A stretch of DNA of 64,000 nt from Lycocorax pyrrhopterus obiensis (lineage: Eukaryota; Chordata; Aves; Passeriformes; Paradisaeidae): positions 17,096,494 through 17,160,493 of the forward strand of contig JACSVZ010000002.1 in assembly GCA_014706295.1 (NCBI GenBank). Direction: 5' to 3'. The notes under the pieces were generated by a model. That model was not told the origin of the DNA. It saw only the letters and a program-made list of their open reading frames with translations, and made no database searches. Below, piece by piece: positions 61,331-64,000 of the stretch. A program made the translations under genes and the position numbers. Within the stretch, counting starts at the first letter, position 1. Each line of letters opens with the position of its first letter.

Positions 61331-61518
61331 GCATCACAGAATCATTTAGGTTGGAAAAGACAATTAGGATCAAGTCCAGCTGTTGACCCAGCACTGCCAA
61401 GTCCACCACTAAACCCTGTCCCTAAGCACCACATCTACACATCTTTAAATACTTCCAGGAATGGTGACTCAACTGCTTCCCTGGGAAGCCTGTCCCAGTG
61501 CTTTGCAAGAAATTTTGG
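61331..61518 (-). mobile_element. CR1 LINE 3' end, minus strand
   Basis: As given, it begins with the reverse complement of the CR1 tail (GCATCACAGAATCATTTAGG, then TTGGAAAAGACAATTAGGAT). It continues through CACCACATCTACACATCTTT, AATACTTCCAGGAATGGTGA and CCCTGGGAAGCCTGTCCCAG, ending near AAGAAATTTT. This covers the 3' UTR and the last ORF2 codons. The tail type (TTTTCCAACC on the minus strand) agrees with the subfamily of the copy at 95-723. Confidence 0.92.
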
Positions 61519-64000
61519 GGGATGTTTTATTTGATGTCTTAGATACGGAATTTAACAGGAGACTAATTGTGTCCCAGACTCCATCAACTTTATTGATTCG
61601 ATGTCTGTAAAGGGGACCTAGGGAGACTCACACAGATGTTGGCTCTTACTCAGATGGATACTGTTTTGGGGAGTCTTTGCAAAGTAAGTTGATGATACTT
61701 CCCGGGTTTCCTCAGTTCCCTCCCTCATCCCTCCCACACACCTTTCATGGTGGAGTTCTCTCTCTTGCTGCTTTTTTCCCCAACCCCTGCAGCACATGCA
61801 AATCATGGCTCCTCTCGGTTCCCAGCACAGATTTGGCTGGAACGTGGTGTGAAGGGCAGTTCTCTCAGCGAACCATTGTGATCTGCACAGCAGGTTTGAC
61901 AGAAAGCTCCATTTCATGTGCCTGCACTGGGCTCAGCCCCTTCACCAGGTCATGATGCCAACCCTGCCACATTAGATGGGCAAAAGAGGTGAGAGGACCC
62001 TCTCTGTGCATTGTGATGACTGAGCACACCCCAAGGCTGCGGAGTCCCGCTGCCATTCTGAAACATTTAGTACCACTATTGTATTCCTGAATGAAGATAT
62101 TGACACAGGAGAGCTGTTCTTGCACATTTAAGCGGGGTTAAGTAGAGTGTTTAAGTAAGAAAGTGTTTGGAAGGAGGTCAGGTCTCCTCTGTGTGTGGCT
62201 CTGGTGTCTGTTCTTGAGGCCATTGGGGGAACATGGAGTCAGGGTGCTCGACCACGGTGCATTACCGATGTAAATAGTTTACTACACTGATGGTTACTAT
62301 GCACTGCAGCTACAATGCAGGGCAAAACACAACATTCATGCACAGAGAAATATATGGATATCCATTTCTCAAAGAAAGAATGTTATTTTGTTGAGTGGTG
62401 TAGAAGATTGGCTTCAACAGCAAGCAGACCGGCTATATGACTTGGGAGGTGTGATCACACCACATATATCACACTTGTGTTATGGCATATAAATTTCTGA
62501 GGAAGAGAAAGAACTGAAATGGCTAAGTAGATGTGCTGATTTACCTCAGTGATAAGTGACATTTCAGGGGCAGAACAAAGGGGTGGTTGGATCTCTGAGT
62601 GGGTTGGAGTACGATGTACAATTTTTACCCTCACCATTGACACGGTGCATCTCAGCTGCTCCCCATAACTTTACAGTGACTGTCCAGCTCTCTGCACTTG
62701 TTTGTGCATGGAGCATCTTTAAAGCCTCACCTCATGTAAAGCATGACCTGCCACAACATTAGCATTATAATCCATACACTTCATAGATATCCATTCTCAC
62801 TGTCATACATATTTTCAACCTTGGCAATCTACAGACCTCAAATTCATCATATCCACATTTAATGGTTTCCAATGCTGGAATACTACTGTACTACCTAGCA
62901 CTACCTATGATTAATAGCCTTAATATTCATCTCACTATACACATACATTTTACCTGATACTGATAGTATGCTGACTCCCTTAATTTCAGTAATTTAGGGT
63001 GTTATTTCAATGTTTAAAAACTGTATCAATTTCAAGTGAAATTACAATCTATATATTATTTAAATAATTTTAAGCTTACAGTCACTTTACATGACATCAT
63101 TTCAATTACATCCTTGATCAATATAGAGAGCATTTACTCATGAAAGAGAATGAGTTAGTCAGATTGTACAGAGTTTTCAAGGTCACTATATTGTTAATAA
63201 AACTTGTTAACTGACACAGGCATTAGTCATAAAGCTGAGTAAATGTAATGATTAAGCCACTCACGGCTCCTCACCATTCTGTTATATCCTGTCTTCTAAT
63301 GAGAGAATTTTTATTGAGGGGCCTAATTTAAACCTACTTAAGTCAGTGGAAAAACTGCCTGTGGCTTTGCTGTGCTTTGTATCAGACTGCCACTAAATAA
63401 CAGAACCACACTCATGAAAGGAGCAGACAACAGGCTGGTAACTCAGGCAGACTCCTACACATCAGCTCCTGGCAGAGTCTTTAGCTGTAACGTTCATCTC
63501 AGCAAGACAGATGGAGCTTGACCAAGCTCTAGGTGGAACTGTAATTACATTTTATTCCTTCAGACACCTCTTACTGCAGAAAGCACAACATTTTCCCTGC
63601 TGCAGAAAGAGTGGAATAATTATTGTTTGAACTTGATGGGGGGTTGGGTGATCCCCCAAGGGTAGGCTGGTACCCATTTGCTGGGTGCAAGGGACCAAAT
63701 GAGAGTGTACATACAACATGCAGCCACACAAAGTGTGCAATAAACAGAGTGATCAGTACCCAAATGGACACACTTCAATTTAGTGAAAACCCCACTCAGC
63801 TCCTGGGAGAGTTCACAGATAAAACTCCCTTTTAATGATACGAAGTACATTATTTCTGTGTACATGACCACTCTATACTCAATACTATTAGGTACTACGG
63901 GTTCTGTTTAAAAGCGAAGGATTTTGTCTGGCCGGTGTCTGTTTTGCCTTACTCAGACAGTCACCAATGATGTAAGATCAGGCATTTGAATTATCCTTGC
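61519..64000. other. AT-rich non-coding tract to the window end
   Basis: No gene, RNA or repeat is recognised. 62760-63310 is strongly AT-rich, with TTTAAATAATTTTAAGC and AATTACA words that could belong to a conserved non-coding element. Short overlapping open frames at 63552-63871 on both strands lack any domain. Confidence 0.4.

Noticed and set aside
1..64000. tRNA, rRNA, CRISPR arrays, operons, or bacterial or phage systems
   Set aside because: None of the expected signatures appear; the repeat content, splice-like signals and CpG pattern are those of a vertebrate nuclear genome.

Overview
The window looks like nuclear DNA from a bird, most probably a songbird. The strongest evidence is an intact solo LTR (17273-17865) of an endogenous-retrovirus family I associate with passerine genomes, a decayed copy of the same family (46149-46660), and CR1 LINE pieces of several ages, including ones with the characteristic avian CR1 3' end. 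Names of repeat families are from memory; no search was run.

I find no complete protein-coding gene and no rRNA, tRNA or CRISPR. Most of the 64 kb is AT-rich non-coding DNA, either a gene desert or part of a very long intron. Its open reading frames are mostly chance, repeat-derived or a result of stop-poor CpG-rich sequence. A few exon-like stretches with good splice signals are listed at low confidence: 1807-1950 on the minus strand, and 29792-29858, 32830-33234 with 33860-33968, and 59564-59693 on the plus strand.

Layout. 0-9 kb: CR1 3' end (95-723), a CTCF-like site, an exon-like stretch, a TA/CA microsatellite, an old CR1 fragment, a second CR1 tail, and a two-block pentanucleotide array (8666-8780). 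9-18 kb: AT-rich DNA holding a near-perfect 37-bp-arm hairpin (12192-12271), a GC-rich solo LTR (about 12506-12855) and the songbird-type solo LTR. 18-28 kb: a 12-bp minisatellite, about 900 bp of a very old CR1 reverse-transcriptase region (20130-21045), an array of AGGTCA-containing repeats (25813-25920) and another old CR1 piece. 28-39 kb: a GC-rich, possibly spliced transcript region at 32.8-34.0 kb and a cluster of CpG islands at 36.2-38.7 kb. 39-51 kb: mostly featureless, with the decayed minus-strand LTR and a CR1 tail. 51.5-52.8 kb: a strong CpG island with a CTCF-like motif and a 25-bp duplication, followed by a pyrimidine-to-purine tract with a G-quadruplex-prone end. 53-64 kb: AT-rich, with short simple repeats and one minus-strand CR1 tail.

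No pathway or operon can be described. The regulatory candidates are the three CpG-rich zones, the two CTCF-like motifs and the AGGTCA array. The clearest unexplained structure is the hairpin at 12192-12271.
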